Assembly: GCA_905480425.1 (NCBI GenBank)
Contig: CAJQQG010000005.1
Coordinates: 28,541 to 92,540 of the forward strand
Length of the DNA: 64,000 nt
Direction: 5' to 3'
Origin: an uncultured Flavobacteriaceae bacterium
Lineage (GTDB): Bacteria > Bacteroidota > Bacteroidia > Flavobacteriales > Flavobacteriaceae
The translations under genes were made by a program, and so were the position numbers. The notes beneath the pieces are model-generated. The model did no database searches, was not told the DNA's origin, and saw nothing but the letters and a program-made list of their open reading frames with translations. Below are positions 30,672-42,994 of this stretch, in pieces; the first letter of the stretch is position 1, and every line of letters begins with the position of its first letter.

Positions 30672-32059
30672 AGCTTTTTTAATAATTCTTCAAAGGCTAA
30701 ATCTGAAAAATTACCAAAGCCTTCTAAAACATTTCCTTTTTCGTTTATGATAATAGCTTTATTAAGAATAGTTAGCACCCATAATTCACTAGCTTTTTCA
30801 AAATCAATTAATGCAAACTGATTTTCAAGATTGATTTTCATTATTTCTTGGACTTGATCAACCATCGAATTAAAAGGCTGAATACAGATGCCTATAAAAC
30901 GGATGTGTGGATTATTTGTCTCTAATTTTTTTAATCTCTTTAGGGAATTTTGATAATGATTCATTTGTGTTTGAGACCAGAAGTATAACACTGTCGTTTT
31001 ATTTGAGGTTAAACTACTACTACTTATAGTATCTCGATAAATATTTTGAAGTTTAACTTTTGGTAAAACTTTATTTTTAACCATCCTGTTAATATTAGCA
31101 TGAAGTGTTAGTACTTCAGTGAAATAGGAGGGTGAATTATTTACAGTAGAATAATATTGTAAAAAACGTTCATGCTGATTATGGTTTTCAAATGTTAATA
31201 TTTCTTCAAAAGCAATAGCACGTGCTAAATTATTCCTTAAAACAGGCCCTGTAATTATCTGATCTAAAACTTTCAAACGGTTTATGTTAAAATCAGTTGT
31301 CTTTTTTTGCTTAAAGAAAGTATTGCTTTTGTCAATTGCTTTTTGACTTATAAAATTTAAAATATAATTTATATAGGGATCAAAGAACGCAAGATCGTTG
31401 TCTCCGAAATTTAAAAAAGTACGGTATCCAAAATATAAACTATCTTTCTTTTCATCCCACTTAGCTCCTCTCAAAAGAGCATATCGTTCTTTAATTGTTG
31501 CATAATGGTATATATAGGCTGCTTGAGTTACTTTTTGCGCTATGGGTGTTAGAGAATTAGCAATATCCATCTTAATCCATAACTCCTTTTTTTCTATAAG
31601 TAGTGAGTCTAAAATAGTTGTAAAAATTTCACTATTACTAGAGTATTTGGAAGACAAGAATTCTCCTTCTGCTTCGTGCTTTAAAAGCAGTTCCATTAAA
31701 AAGTTGTTTTTGGATGCACCAATACCAGAAAATACCACAGAAGCATTAAATGCAGCTGCATTAATCCGAACCCAAAGACTATCTTTTTCTTCAAGTAATA
31801 ATGTTTGATATTCAGGAAGATGTTCCAGTTTATATATTCCACTTTCAATTGAATCAAACTTTTTTTGAAATCGAAAATTATTATCAAGATTTAGCATTTC
31901 AAGAGCATTGTTTCCCTGATAAAAAGTAACGGAGCGGGATGAAGGATTTATAATTTGCCCCCCAAAAAAGATGCCACTTCTTTCATCTGGTATATTGCAA
32001 CTAACAATAAGAAGAACAAGAAGAACAAGAAGAATTTTTAAAATAATTTTATGAACCAC
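30668..32059 (-). CDS. TlpA/thioredoxin-fold-like lipoprotein lacking CXXC
   Basis: Lipobox [10 protein letters not shown]-terminal beta domain; C-terminal [41 protein letters not shown] thioredoxin-like. Confidence 0.65.
   Translation of the reverse strand: MVHKIILKILLVLLVLLIVSCNIPDERSGIFFGGQIINPSSRSVTFYQGNNALEMLNLDNNFRFQKKFDSIESGIYKLEHLPEYQTLLLEEKDSLWVRINAAAFNASVVFSGIGASKNNFLMELLLKHEAEGEFLSSKYSSNSEIFTTILDSLLIEKKELWIKMDIANSLTPIAQKVTQAAYIYHYATIKERYALLRGAKWDEKKDSLYFGYRTFLNFGDNDLAFFDPYINYILNFISQKAIDKSNTFFKQKKTTDFNINRLKVLDQIITGPVLRNNLARAIAFEEILTFENHNQHERFLQYYSTVNNSPSYFTEVLTLHANINRMVKNKVLPKVKLQNIYRDTISSSSLTSNKTTVLYFWSQTQMNHYQNSLKRLKKLETNNPHIRFIGICIQPFNSMVDQVQEIMKINLENQFALIDFEKASELWVLTILNKAIIINEKGNVLEGFGNFSDLAFEELLKKL
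32009..32035 (-). repeat. 3 x 9-bp tandem repeat within signal-peptide codons
   Basis: AAGAAGAAC AAGAAGAAC AAGAAGAAT on + strand; encodes the Leu/Val-rich hydrophobic core on - strand. Confidence 0.7.
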
Positions 32060-32164
32060 AAATCAAAAATAATATTTTAATTTATTAAATGTCATAGCCA
32101 TAAGTTAAAAAAAAGTATAAACTCTGCTGAGTATTTATGTAAGTTTGCATTTCTAAATTCATAA

Positions 32165-33790
<1,626 letters not shown>

Positions 33791-33906
33791 TGTTATTAAG
33801 GTTTATTATTGGTATGATTTCATCTATTTGAAAAACTTACAAGTATCTTAATTTTATACATATTATATGAAGGGAATCAGAGACTAAAATTTAAAGTATG
33901 AAAACA

Positions 33907-34194
33907 TTAGTTTTTTTTAAATCCTGAATGATTAAAATCTGAAAAACCATGTCCTTCGTTTGGGATCCCGAAAAAGTTGTAACTCATTTCACCAATTGTG
34001 TCCTAATCATCAATTATAACGATTCCATACTCACCTAATTGAAGTTTTATGGTTTCTTTAAAAACATCTTTCATGAGTTTTTCCTCAGGGACAGTCCAAT
34101 TTATAAAAGATATATCATTTGTAAAATTTAATTTATTTGTAAAAAAAATGATATACAATTTAGGACTAAAAATATTATTATAACCAACTTTATT
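33907..34194 (-). pseudogene. possible decayed coding remnant with internal TAG
   Basis: Minus-strand frame NKVGYNNIFSPKLYIIFFTNKLNFTNDISFINWTVPEEKLMKDVFKETIKLQLGEYGIVIIDD*DTIGEMSYNFFGIPNEGHGFSDFNHSGFKKN; no start, one stop at 34005-34003. Confidence 0.35.
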
Positions 34195-34312
34195 TTATGA
34201 GATACATAAGATTTGACAATAATTATTACATACTCAAAGATTATTGAAGAAATTGATAAATCAAATTTTTATACTTATAAAATTATTTATTAGTCTTCAT
34301 AAAGAATAAGTT

Positions 34313-35974
34313 TTACCAGAAAAAGGCGTACAATCCTGATAGGATTATTAGCAAAGCAAAAGATCCAATATTAAAGATAGGGGAGGTGACAAAAATTCCC
34401 TTTTCTAGTTTAATGCTTTTGGCGTCATCTTTATCCTTATTTTCCTTTAAACTTACAATGGCAATGACTACCATCGACAATATGGCTGTTAATCCCATTT
34501 GATCTAAAAAGGGTAGTGTGGGAAATAAGAAATCTAACCCAGTTTCTGCCATCCATCCTTTTGGACCAATTTTAAAGAATAATGCAATTGGAATAGATAA
34601 TAACGCACCATAAATTGCACCTTTATTTGAAGTCTTCTTCCAAAACAGCCCCAATACAAAAACTGCTAAGATTCCGGGACTCACAACACCAGTATATTCT
34701 TGAATGAATTGAAATGCTTGATCTATACCTCCTAATAAAGGAGCCATAATTGTTGCAATAATTAGAGCCACCAAAGCAGATATTCGTCCAACATTAACTG
34801 TTTTTTTATCGTTAGCATTCTTATTTATTAGTTGCTTGTAGATATCCATTGTAAAAATAGTAGCTGTAGAATTTAACATTGATGCTAAAGAAGACACAAT
34901 AGCTGCAGCTAATGCAGCAATTGCAATTCCTTTAAGTCCTGTTGGTAAAAACTGCATTAACCAAGGATATGCTTTATCTGCTGATCCAGAAGATGGAATA
35001 TTATTCACCCCTGCTTCACCAAGACTAGCAAGAAGCGTAGGGTCATTTACAATTACATATGCAGCAATTCCAGGAATTACAACAATAATCGGGATAATCA
35101 TCTTTAATCCAGCTGCAAATAAGATTCCTTTTTGAGATTCTTCTAATGATTTTGCGGCAAGAGTTCTTTGAATGATATATTGGTTAAACCCCCAATAATA
35201 TAGATTAGCAACCCACATACCTCCAATTAAAACTCCTATACCTGGAAGGTTCATGAATTCAGGATTAGAACGATCAAGAATCATGTCAAATTTCTCAGGG
35301 ACAGCATGATAGATAGTAGTAAGACCCTCCATAAATCCTTGACCTCCAGAAACAGTATCTAAAGCAAGGTAGGTAGTTACTAGTCCTCCCAATATCAATA
35401 CTACTACCTGAATTATATCAGTCCAGGCAACAGCAGATAGTCCTCCATATAATGAATAAGCAGCAGCAAATGCAGCTAGACCGATTACTCCAGTTAGCAT
35501 ATCAATTCCTAATATCGTTTGAAGCGCCAAACCTCCTAAATACATTACTGATGCAAGATTAACAAACACATAAAGACCGATCCAAAAAACAGCTAAAATT
35601 GTTTTTAGTTGGCTTGAAAAACGTTTTTCAACAAATTCAGGTATGGTATAAAGTCCTTTTTTTATAAAGATTGGGAGAAAGAATTTTCCAACAATTATTA
35701 ATGTTAATGCAGCCATCCATTCATAGGTAGCAATAGCTAACCCTACAGCAAATCCAGATCCAGACATGCCTATAAATTGTTCTGCAGAAATATTAGCAGC
35801 AATAAGAGAAGCCCCAATAGCCCACCATGGTAAAGATTTACTGGCTAAGAAATAATCTTCTGCACTCTTAGTTTCTCCTTTTTTATCACGGGAAACCCAT
35901 AATCCAACTCCTAGGATTACAATAGCGTATATTCCAAAAACAGCATAATCTAGGGTCTCAAAACTTGTATTCAT
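34313..35974 (-). CDS. sodium/solute symporter (SSS family, SGLT-like)
   Basis: SAEDYFLASKSLPWWAIGASLIAANISAEQFIGMSGSGFA; LYGGLSAVAWTDIIQ. Confidence 0.92.
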   Translation of the reverse strand: MNTSFETLDYAVFGIYAIVILGVGLWVSRDKKGETKSAEDYFLASKSLPWWAIGASLIAANISAEQFIGMSGSGFAVGLAIATYEWMAALTLIIVGKFFLPIFIKKGLYTIPEFVEKRFSSQLKTILAVFWIGLYVFVNLASVMYLGGLALQTILGIDMLTGVIGLAAFAAAYSLYGGLSAVAWTDIIQVVVLILGGLVTTYLALDTVSGGQGFMEGLTTIYHAVPEKFDMILDRSNPEFMNLPGIGVLIGGMWVANLYYWGFNQYIIQRTLAAKSLEESQKGILFAAGLKMIIPIIVVIPGIAAYVIVNDPTLLASLGEAGVNNIPSSGSADKAYPWLMQFLPTGLKGIAIAALAAAIVSSLASMLNSTATIFTMDIYKQLINKNANDKKTVNVGRISALVALIIATIMAPLLGGIDQAFQFIQEYTGVVSPGILAVFVLGLFWKKTSNKGAIYGALLSIPIALFFKIGPKGWMAETGLDFLFPTLPFLDQMGLTAILSMVVIAIVSLKENKDKDDAKSIKLEKGIFVTSPIFNIGSFALLIILSGLYAFFW

Positions 35975-36068
35975 TTTATTTTTTTAAGTGGAAAAATCTA
36001 GTGATAATAACACGAATAGTTTTCGATTGTTATAATAATGCAAAATATAAAAAAAAATGGTGCACGTA

Positions 36069-36290
36069 CTAAAAAATCGTACCTATGATTTTAACAGCTT
36101 TCTTATATTCATCAGAATGCACAAATACACGTTGCAGAAGGGGTGCTGGAATACCAAAACCTGCTAGACGTGCGGATTCACCCTCATCTTTTACTACAGG
36201 ATTTATATTAATTTTTTCTAGTGTAGCAACAATAAGGATAACATCAATACTTGATCCGGTAAAAAGATGTATAAAGCTATTTGATAACAT
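36069..36290 (-). CDS. DUF2007-like small protein
   Basis: IHLFTGSSIDVILIVATLEKININPVVKDEGESARLAGFG; ATG at 36290 preferred over TTG at 36305. Confidence 0.6.
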   Translation of the reverse strand: MLSNSFIHLFTGSSIDVILIVATLEKININPVVKDEGESARLAGFGIPAPLLQRVFVHSDEYKKAVKIIGTIF

Positions 36291-36301
36291 AAAAAATGTA
36301 A

Positions 36302-36988
36302 TCAAGTTTTATTGTATTTATTGTTCCAAATGGCTGGATTAAAGTTTTTACCCATTGAAAAGCCGTAAAATAAAACAACGGAAGCGATCGCTTTAAAATT
36401 AAAAAACAAAAGCATCCAGTAGGTTGAAACACTTGGAGATTTAGTAAACATTGTCATGGGCATTATTTCAGTAGTTATAAAACTAAGTGCCAATATTAAA
36501 AGAAGCAGTGTCCATATATTTTTAAAAGGCCACATCTTCAATTTTCTTAGAGGATGCAAATCGTTTCCCCATTTATGAACTAAATAATAAAAATCATTTC
36601 CTAAGGGTGCAAATAGTAATGGGTCATCTGCTTTTTCTAAACGAAATAAAACAGAGGGTGCCATTATTTTAAAACCACTGAGTTTTGTATTATGAATTTT
36701 TTCTAGATATTTAATGTCTATATGAGCAGAATCTGGAAGATTATTTTTAAAATATTTGAGATCCAAAAAACGTAACCTATAGTCAATAGCTACTTTTTTT
36801 ATTTGTTTTATGTGATATATTTTTTTTGGGTCTAAAAGATCAATACTAAAGGCATTTATTAATTTAATTTCGAAAGAAGAATATAGGTTTTTTAATGCCT
36901 TTTCTTGTTCTTCAAACGATAAGTCACAGGCTTTAGTTTTGTCTAAAACCATTTTTAAGTTTGTTCTTTGGAGTATATTTAATTTCAT
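36302..36988 (-). CDS. conserved membrane protein of unknown function
   Basis: ORF 228 aa with C-terminal TM helices; stop overlaps the upstream region of the DUF2007-like gene. Confidence 0.6.
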   Translation of the reverse strand: MKLNILQRTNLKMVLDKTKACDLSFEEQEKALKNLYSSFEIKLINAFSIDLLDPKKIYHIKQIKKVAIDYRLRFLDLKYFKNNLPDSAHIDIKYLEKIHNTKLSGFKIMAPSVLFRLEKADDPLLFAPLGNDFYYLVHKWGNDLHPLRKLKMWPFKNIWTLLLLILALSFITTEIMPMTMFTKSPSVSTYWMLLFFNFKAIASVVLFYGFSMGKNFNPAIWNNKYNKT

Positions 36989-37055
36989 AAATCGATTTCA
37001 TCTGTAACAAAAATACTAAATAGTAGCATACAAAAGACTTATTATCAATAAGTAA

Positions 37056-39464
37056 TTAGCGTAATTTCGAATCAAATTCTTGTTCGAAATTTTTCTGTAA
37101 TTCTTTCATAACCTTATCCACCTGTTTATCTGTTAATGTCTTGTTTTTATCTTGGAAGGTAAAACTTAATCCGTATGATTTCTTACCCTTATCAAGGGTT
37201 TTACCTTCAAATACATCAAATAAGCGAACTTCTTTTAAGATTTTTTTATTAGTATTTAAAGCTACTTTTTGTAAATCTTCAAATGATATACTTTCATCAA
37301 GTAGCAATGCAAAATCTCTTTTAACAATTGGATATTTAGCAACTTCTTCATAAGTCAAAGTATTTGTATAAGCACGATCAACAATCACATCCCAATTAAG
37401 TTCTGCTAAATACACATTTTGACTAATACCAAACTTTTTATTTAATGATTTTGAAACTAGTCCATAGGTGCCTAAATTCTTTTTTTGATGGATTATGTTA
37501 AAAGCTTCCTCAAAATGAGGATGTTGGGTTACTTGCCATATAATACCTGAAAGTCCTAGGCTTTCTAACAAATCATTGAGCACTCCTTTTCCATAAAAAT
37601 AATTTGAAGGTGAGCTTGAATTCTCCCAATGTGATTCTATAACAGATCCAACTGTACTAATAATTAGACGCTTAGATTCTATAAACGAATCTTTCTTTTT
37701 TCCATAGATAGTTCCAAATTCAAAAATTTTTAGATTTTTATTTTGCCTATTTAAATTAAAAGAGATCACCTCTAAAGCATTAAAAATAAGTGATTGTCTC
37801 ATATTCGATAAATCATTCCCTAAAGAATTTACTAGGGTAACTGGAGAATAAAAATCAGCAGTATAACCTGGAGAGGTTAAGGAATTGTTTATAGTTTCCA
37901 TGAAGCCATTACCAGTTAATTTATTTGCAACAGCAGCTTCTAATTTATGTGAATCATTCCACTTATAGGGAGGTTTCGCCTCATATTGCAGGGGTTTTTC
38001 TTTAAGATTATTATAGCCATAAACACGTAATATTTCTTCAATTACATCAGCAGGTCTAGTAACATCAACTCGATAATGAGGGATAGTAATTCCAATCCCA
38101 GAATCTGAAACATTATTTATCTTAATTTCAAGGGCATTTAAAATTATATTTAAATCTTTTTCTTTTATGGATTCTCCTATCGTACGTTTAATCGTTTCGT
38201 AGCTTAAAAATATTTGAGAATTTTCCTTAAGCTGCTTAGTAAAAGATTGCAGGTCTGAAGTTATAATACCCCCAGATAGATTTTTAATTAAATTAGCTGC
38301 TCTTTTTAATGCGACCATACACATTTCAGGATCAATACCTCTTTCAAATCTAAAAGATGCATCTGTATTTAAGCCATGACGTTTTGAGGTCTTTCGGACA
38401 CTAATGGGATCAAAATAAGCACTTTCCAAGAAAATAGATGTTGTAGTATCTGTCACTCCAGAATCTAATCCACCAAAAACACCCGCTATACAAAGTGGTT
38501 TTATGGTATCACAAATCATGAGATCTTCTTTGTCTAAGATTATTTCAATACCATCTAAGGTCTTAAATAGAGTTTTGTCGGGACATGTTTTTACAACAAT
38601 TTCATTAGAAATTTTAGCGGCATCAAATGCATGTAAAGGTTGCCCAAGTTCATGTAAAACATAATTTGTAGCATCGATCACATTATTTTTTGGTCCAATA
38701 CCAATAGCTTTTAATCTATTTTGGAGCCAAGCAGGTGATGGCGCTACTTTTATTCCAGAAATTGTCAGGCCATAATATTGAGAACACTTTTTTGAGTCTT
38801 TAATATTAATTTTAATCAGATTGCTATTATTTTCTTCATGGAAACTTGAAGTTTCAGGGAAATTCCATTCAAACGGTATTTCTTTTAACATGCAAATTGC
38901 TTTCAGATCACGTGCTACTCCCATATGACTCATTGCGTCAGCTCGGTTAGGCGTTAATCCAATCTCAAAAACAATATCTTCCTCTACGTCAAATAAACTA
39001 GCTGCTGGAGAACCAGGATAATTACTTTCATCTAATACCATGATGCCATCATGACTTTCTCCAAGACCTAATTCATCTTCTGCACAAATCATACCCATAC
39101 TTACTTCACCTCTTATTTTGCTTTTATTGATAGTCAATTCTTTACTATCTTTCATATGTAATACACTTCCTACTGTAGCCACTAAGACCTTTTGTCCCTT
39201 GGCTACGTTAGGTGCTCCACAAACAATAGGGACTATGTAATCATTTCCAAGATTAACTTTAGTAATTTTTAATCGGTCTGCATTTGGATGTTGCTCACAG
39301 GAAATCACTTCTCCTACAAGAACACCTCTTAAACCTCCTTTAATACTTTCAAAGGCATTTGTTCCTTCAACTTCAAGTCCTAAATCGGTTAATAGTTCTG
39401 AGATTTTATCGATGGAAAGGTCTGTCTTAATAAACTGTTGCAACCAATTGTATGATATTTTCAA
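37056..39464 (-). CDS. pheT: phenylalanine-tRNA ligase beta subunit
   Basis: MKISYNWLQQFIKTDLSIDKISELLTDLGLEVEG; tRNA-binding, B3/B4, B5 and FDX-ACB-like C-terminus. Confidence 0.96.
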   Translation of the reverse strand: MKISYNWLQQFIKTDLSIDKISELLTDLGLEVEGTNAFESIKGGLRGVLVGEVISCEQHPNADRLKITKVNLGNDYIVPIVCGAPNVAKGQKVLVATVGSVLHMKDSKELTINKSKIRGEVSMGMICAEDELGLGESHDGIMVLDESNYPGSPAASLFDVEEDIVFEIGLTPNRADAMSHMGVARDLKAICMLKEIPFEWNFPETSSFHEENNSNLIKINIKDSKKCSQYYGLTISGIKVAPSPAWLQNRLKAIGIGPKNNVIDATNYVLHELGQPLHAFDAAKISNEIVVKTCPDKTLFKTLDGIEIILDKEDLMICDTIKPLCIAGVFGGLDSGVTDTTTSIFLESAYFDPISVRKTSKRHGLNTDASFRFERGIDPEMCMVALKRAANLIKNLSGGIITSDLQSFTKQLKENSQIFLSYETIKRTIGESIKEKDLNIILNALEIKINNVSDSGIGITIPHYRVDVTRPADVIEEILRVYGYNNLKEKPLQYEAKPPYKWNDSHKLEAAVANKLTGNGFMETINNSLTSPGYTADFYSPVTLVNSLGNDLSNMRQSLIFNALEVISFNLNRQNKNLKIFEFGTIYGKKKDSFIESKRLIISTVGSVIESHWENSSSPSNYFYGKGVLNDLLESLGLSGIIWQVTQHPHFEEAFNIIHQKKNLGTYGLVSKSLNKKFGISQNVYLAELNWDVIVDRAYTNTLTYEEVAKYPIVKRDFALLLDESISFEDLQKVALNTNKKILKEVRLFDVFEGKTLDKGKKSYGLSFTFQDKNKTLTDKQVDKVMKELQKNFEQEFDSKLR

Positions 39465-39516
39465 GGAGTATTTTTTTCTAATTAGAAATACAAATATAAG
39501 AATCTCTCTGTCCTTT

Positions 39517-41613
39517 TTAACTTATGAAATTCCAAATATTAGAATCAATTTTTAGGGATGAAAGAGTACGTTTAATAACCTGATGTTCGAGTCCTATAAA
39601 ATTAGGGTCTTTTTTTATTATTTGTTGCGCAGTGTCTCGTGCGACTTTAAGGAGAGAACTATCTTTTATTACATCTGCTATTTTAAGCTCTAAAACACCA
39701 CTTTGTTGAGTACCCATTAGATTTCCAGGTCCGCGTAAGCGCAAGTCTACTTCAGCTATTTCAAAGCCATCATTAGTTTTTACCATTGTTTGTAGTCTTG
39801 TTTTCCCCTCTTCTGAAAGTTTAGACCCGCTCATTAAAATACAATAACTTTGATCAGATCCTCGTCCAACTCTACCACGAAGTTGATGAAGTTGTGAAAG
39901 TCCAAATCGCTCAGCACTTTCAATAACCATAACCGAGGCATTGGAAACATTTACGCCAACCTCAATTACTGTTGTTGCAATCATTATTTGTGTTTTTCCT
40001 TTTACAAAACGCTCCATTTCATAGGCCTTGTCACTAGATTTCATTTTTCCATGAACAATACTAATTTGATACTCAGGTTTAGGAAAATCTCTACTAATAC
40101 TTTGGTAACCATCCATTAAATCTTTATAATCTAATGTTTCGGATTCCTGAATTAATGGATATACAATATAAACTTGTCTACCAAGTTTAATTTGTTCTTT
40201 AATAAAAGCAAAAATATTGAGGCGATTATTGTCAAATCGATGTAATGTTTTTATTGGCTTTCTCCCAGGCGGAAGACTTTCAATAACTGAGCTATCTAAA
40301 TCTCCATAAATACTCATTGCTAATGTTCTTGGAATTGGAGTTGCTGTCATGACAAGTACATGAGGTGGGATTTTATTTTTATGCCATAGTTTTGCGCGTT
40401 GGGCTACTCCAAAACGATGTTGTTCATCTATTATGGCTAGACCTAAATTTTTAAACTGTACTTTTTCTTCAAAAATTGCATGGGTACCAATTAAAATTGC
40501 TAAACTCCCTTTTTCTAATTCTTCATGAATCACAATTCTTTCTTTTTTTGTACTACTCCCAGTAAGCAAAGCACATTGAACATTTGTTCCTTTTAAAAGT
40601 GTGCTTAGAGATTGAAAATGTTGTTGCGCTAGTATTTCAGTGGGTGCAACTAAACTAGCTTGAAAATCATTGTCTATCGCTATAAGCATTGAAAGTAAGG
40701 CCACAATTGTTTTTCCAGAGCCGACATCCCCCTGAAGTAGTCGATTCATTTGACGTCCAGATCCAAGATCAGTTCTTATTTCTTTTATGACCCTTTTTTG
40801 AGCCGCAGTAAGAGTAAAGGGTAAGTGATTTTTAAAGAAATCTTTAAACACAGGTCCTACTTCTGCAAAGGAATGACCTTTAATTTTTTGTTTTCGTTGA
40901 TGGTTTTTTAAAATCAATTGTAATTGCATATAAAAAAACTCCTCGAATTTAAGGCGAGCTTGAGCTCTTGCTAATGTGTTCTGATTATCTGGATAGTGTA
41001 CTTGATGTAGAGCTTCTTTTTTTGAAATTAATTTAAAATGATTGAGTAAATAGGGGGGCAGAGTTTCCGATAAATCAGGCTCCTTCTCTATTAGGTTAGC
41101 AACTAGTTTTTGGACTACTCGTTGTGAAACTCCCTTGTTGATTAATTTTTCTGTAGATCTGTAGATAGGGAAAAATACTGCTTTAAGACCTTGCTTGAAA
41201 ACACTTTCAAGTTCCATTTCTGGATGAGGCATGCTCGCTTGTCCATTAAACCAGTTGATGCGTCCAAAAATTACATAAGGTTGATTGATTTTCAGTCCTT
41301 CTTTTATCCATTGATAGCCACGAAACCATACAAGTTGCATGTTGCCAGTTTCGTCTTGAAAGTTAGCAACCATTCGTTTTCCTCGTTTTTGTTTTATAAA
41401 GTCAACAGAGGTTACAATTCCTTTAATTTGAAACTCTGAACTAGTATTAGGAAGTTGATTAATGGGATAGAATTTACTTCGATCAATATATCGATTTGGA
41501 AAAAAATGAAGAAGGTCTTGATATGTTTGGATATTAAGCTCTTCTTTAAGTAAACGAGATCGTTCAGGGCCTACTCCCTTAAGGTATTCAATTGCGGTGT
41601 GCATGACATCCAT
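39517..41613 (-). CDS. recG: ATP-dependent DNA helicase RecG
   Basis: LQGDVGSGKTIVALLSML, IDEQHRFGVAQRAKL, MTATPIPRTLAMSIYGDLD, QLRGRVGRG. Confidence 0.96.
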   Translation of the reverse strand: MDVMHTAIEYLKGVGPERSRLLKEELNIQTYQDLLHFFPNRYIDRSKFYPINQLPNTSSEFQIKGIVTSVDFIKQKRGKRMVANFQDETGNMQLVWFRGYQWIKEGLKINQPYVIFGRINWFNGQASMPHPEMELESVFKQGLKAVFFPIYRSTEKLINKGVSQRVVQKLVANLIEKEPDLSETLPPYLLNHFKLISKKEALHQVHYPDNQNTLARAQARLKFEEFFYMQLQLILKNHQRKQKIKGHSFAEVGPVFKDFFKNHLPFTLTAAQKRVIKEIRTDLGSGRQMNRLLQGDVGSGKTIVALLSMLIAIDNDFQASLVAPTEILAQQHFQSLSTLLKGTNVQCALLTGSSTKKERIVIHEELEKGSLAILIGTHAIFEEKVQFKNLGLAIIDEQHRFGVAQRAKLWHKNKIPPHVLVMTATPIPRTLAMSIYGDLDSSVIESLPPGRKPIKTLHRFDNNRLNIFAFIKEQIKLGRQVYIVYPLIQESETLDYKDLMDGYQSISRDFPKPEYQISIVHGKMKSSDKAYEMERFVKGKTQIMIATTVIEVGVNVSNASVMVIESAERFGLSQLHQLRGRVGRGSDQSYCILMSGSKLSEEGKTRLQTMVKTNDGFEIAEVDLRLRGPGNLMGTQQSGVLELKIADVIKDSSLLKVARDTAQQIIKKDPNFIGLEHQVIKRTLSSLKIDSNIWNFIS

Positions 41614-41631
41614 AAATCGGAAAACTTGATG

Positions 41632-42912
41632 CTAATTTTTAAGATAGTCTAATGCTAGGTTGGAAAGTGTTTTTACTCCCAATTTCATTGATGAATCATC
41701 AATAATAAATGAAGGAGTATGGTGCGAAGGAGCATCACTTTCTTTTATATCGAGTGGCGTGCCTCCTAAAAAGAAAAAAAAACCAGGAATTTCATTTTGA
41801 AAATACGAAAAATCTTCTGCCAATGTGAGGGCATCCATAAGATTTACATTAGCTTTTCCTGCAGATCTTTCAAGAGTTGGTAGCATTTGTTCGGTAAGTG
41901 CTAAATTATTAAATGTAACATCTGCCCCGTCTTGAATATCTAATGTAGCTTCCGCTCTGAAAGCTTTTGCAATTGAGGGGATCATTTCATTCATTCGTTT
42001 ACGAATTAATACCTTCATTTCTTTATCTAACGTACGAATGGTACCTACCATTTCTGAATGTTCGGGAATAATATTAAAGCGAATTCCAGAATGAATAGAG
42101 CCTATGGTAATTACAGCCCCTTCTTTTGTTAATTCAGATTCACGACTTATTAATGTTTGTAGACCATTGATAATTTGTGCACTAACAACAATAGGATCAA
42201 TACTTTTCCATGGAGTTGAGCCGTGAGCTTGTTTTCCTTTAACATTTATAACAAAACGTTGAGAGGATGCTAACATTCCCCCTGGTTTATAAGTTATTTT
42301 ACCTACATGTGATCCTGATCTAATATGCAGTCCAAAAATAGCATCTACTTTTGGGTTTTCTAAAACTCCTTCTTTTACCATTAACCTAGCTCCACCCTCT
42401 TCTCCAGGAGGTGGGCCTTCTTCTGCAGGCTGAAAAATAAGTTTTATTGTTCCAGCAAAATCCTTGTTTTGAGTTAAAACTTTAGCTACACCCATTAAAA
42501 TTGAAACGTGTGCATCATGACCACATGCATGCATGACGCCTGTTTTTTTTCCATTAAAAGTCGATACGACCTCTGACTTAAAAGGTAAATTATTTCTTTC
42601 TGTAACAGGGAGCGCATCCATATCCGCTCGGAGTGCTACTACTTTTCCAGGACGATTTCCTTTAATAATACCGACCACGCCAGTGTGTGCGACTCCAGTC
42701 AGAACCTCAACGCCTAGTGATTTTAGATGTGAGGTAATATATTCAGCTGTTTTAAACTCTCTGTTAGAGAGTTCTGGGTTTTGATGGAGATGATGCCTCC
42801 ATTCAATTAACTTTGGTTCTAAATTATCAAAGTCAGCATCGTTTATTTGTCCATTAATGCTATTTATTGCTATTAATAATGCAATAGAGTTGAAGAGTGA
42901 TGAATTTTTCAA
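41632..42912 (-). CDS. M20 family amidohydrolase/peptidase, secreted
   Basis: Signal peptide; RADMDALPV, MHACGHDAHV, QPAEEGPPPGEEGGARLMV. Confidence 0.92.
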   Translation of the reverse strand: MKNSSLFNSIALLIAINSINGQINDADFDNLEPKLIEWRHHLHQNPELSNREFKTAEYITSHLKSLGVEVLTGVAHTGVVGIIKGNRPGKVVALRADMDALPVTERNNLPFKSEVVSTFNGKKTGVMHACGHDAHVSILMGVAKVLTQNKDFAGTIKLIFQPAEEGPPPGEEGGARLMVKEGVLENPKVDAIFGLHIRSGSHVGKITYKPGGMLASSQRFVINVKGKQAHGSTPWKSIDPIVVSAQIINGLQTLISRESELTKEGAVITIGSIHSGIRFNIIPEHSEMVGTIRTLDKEMKVLIRKRMNEMIPSIAKAFRAEATLDIQDGADVTFNNLALTEQMLPTLERSAGKANVNLMDALTLAEDFSYFQNEIPGFFFFLGGTPLDIKESDAPSHHTPSFIIDDSSMKLGVKTLSNLALDYLKN

Positions 42913-42994
42913 TTTTTTTTTTAAATATAGATGTTTATAATTAATTTATTGAAAGGAATAACAAAATAAGGAAATACCTACTTTTAAAGTCTCT

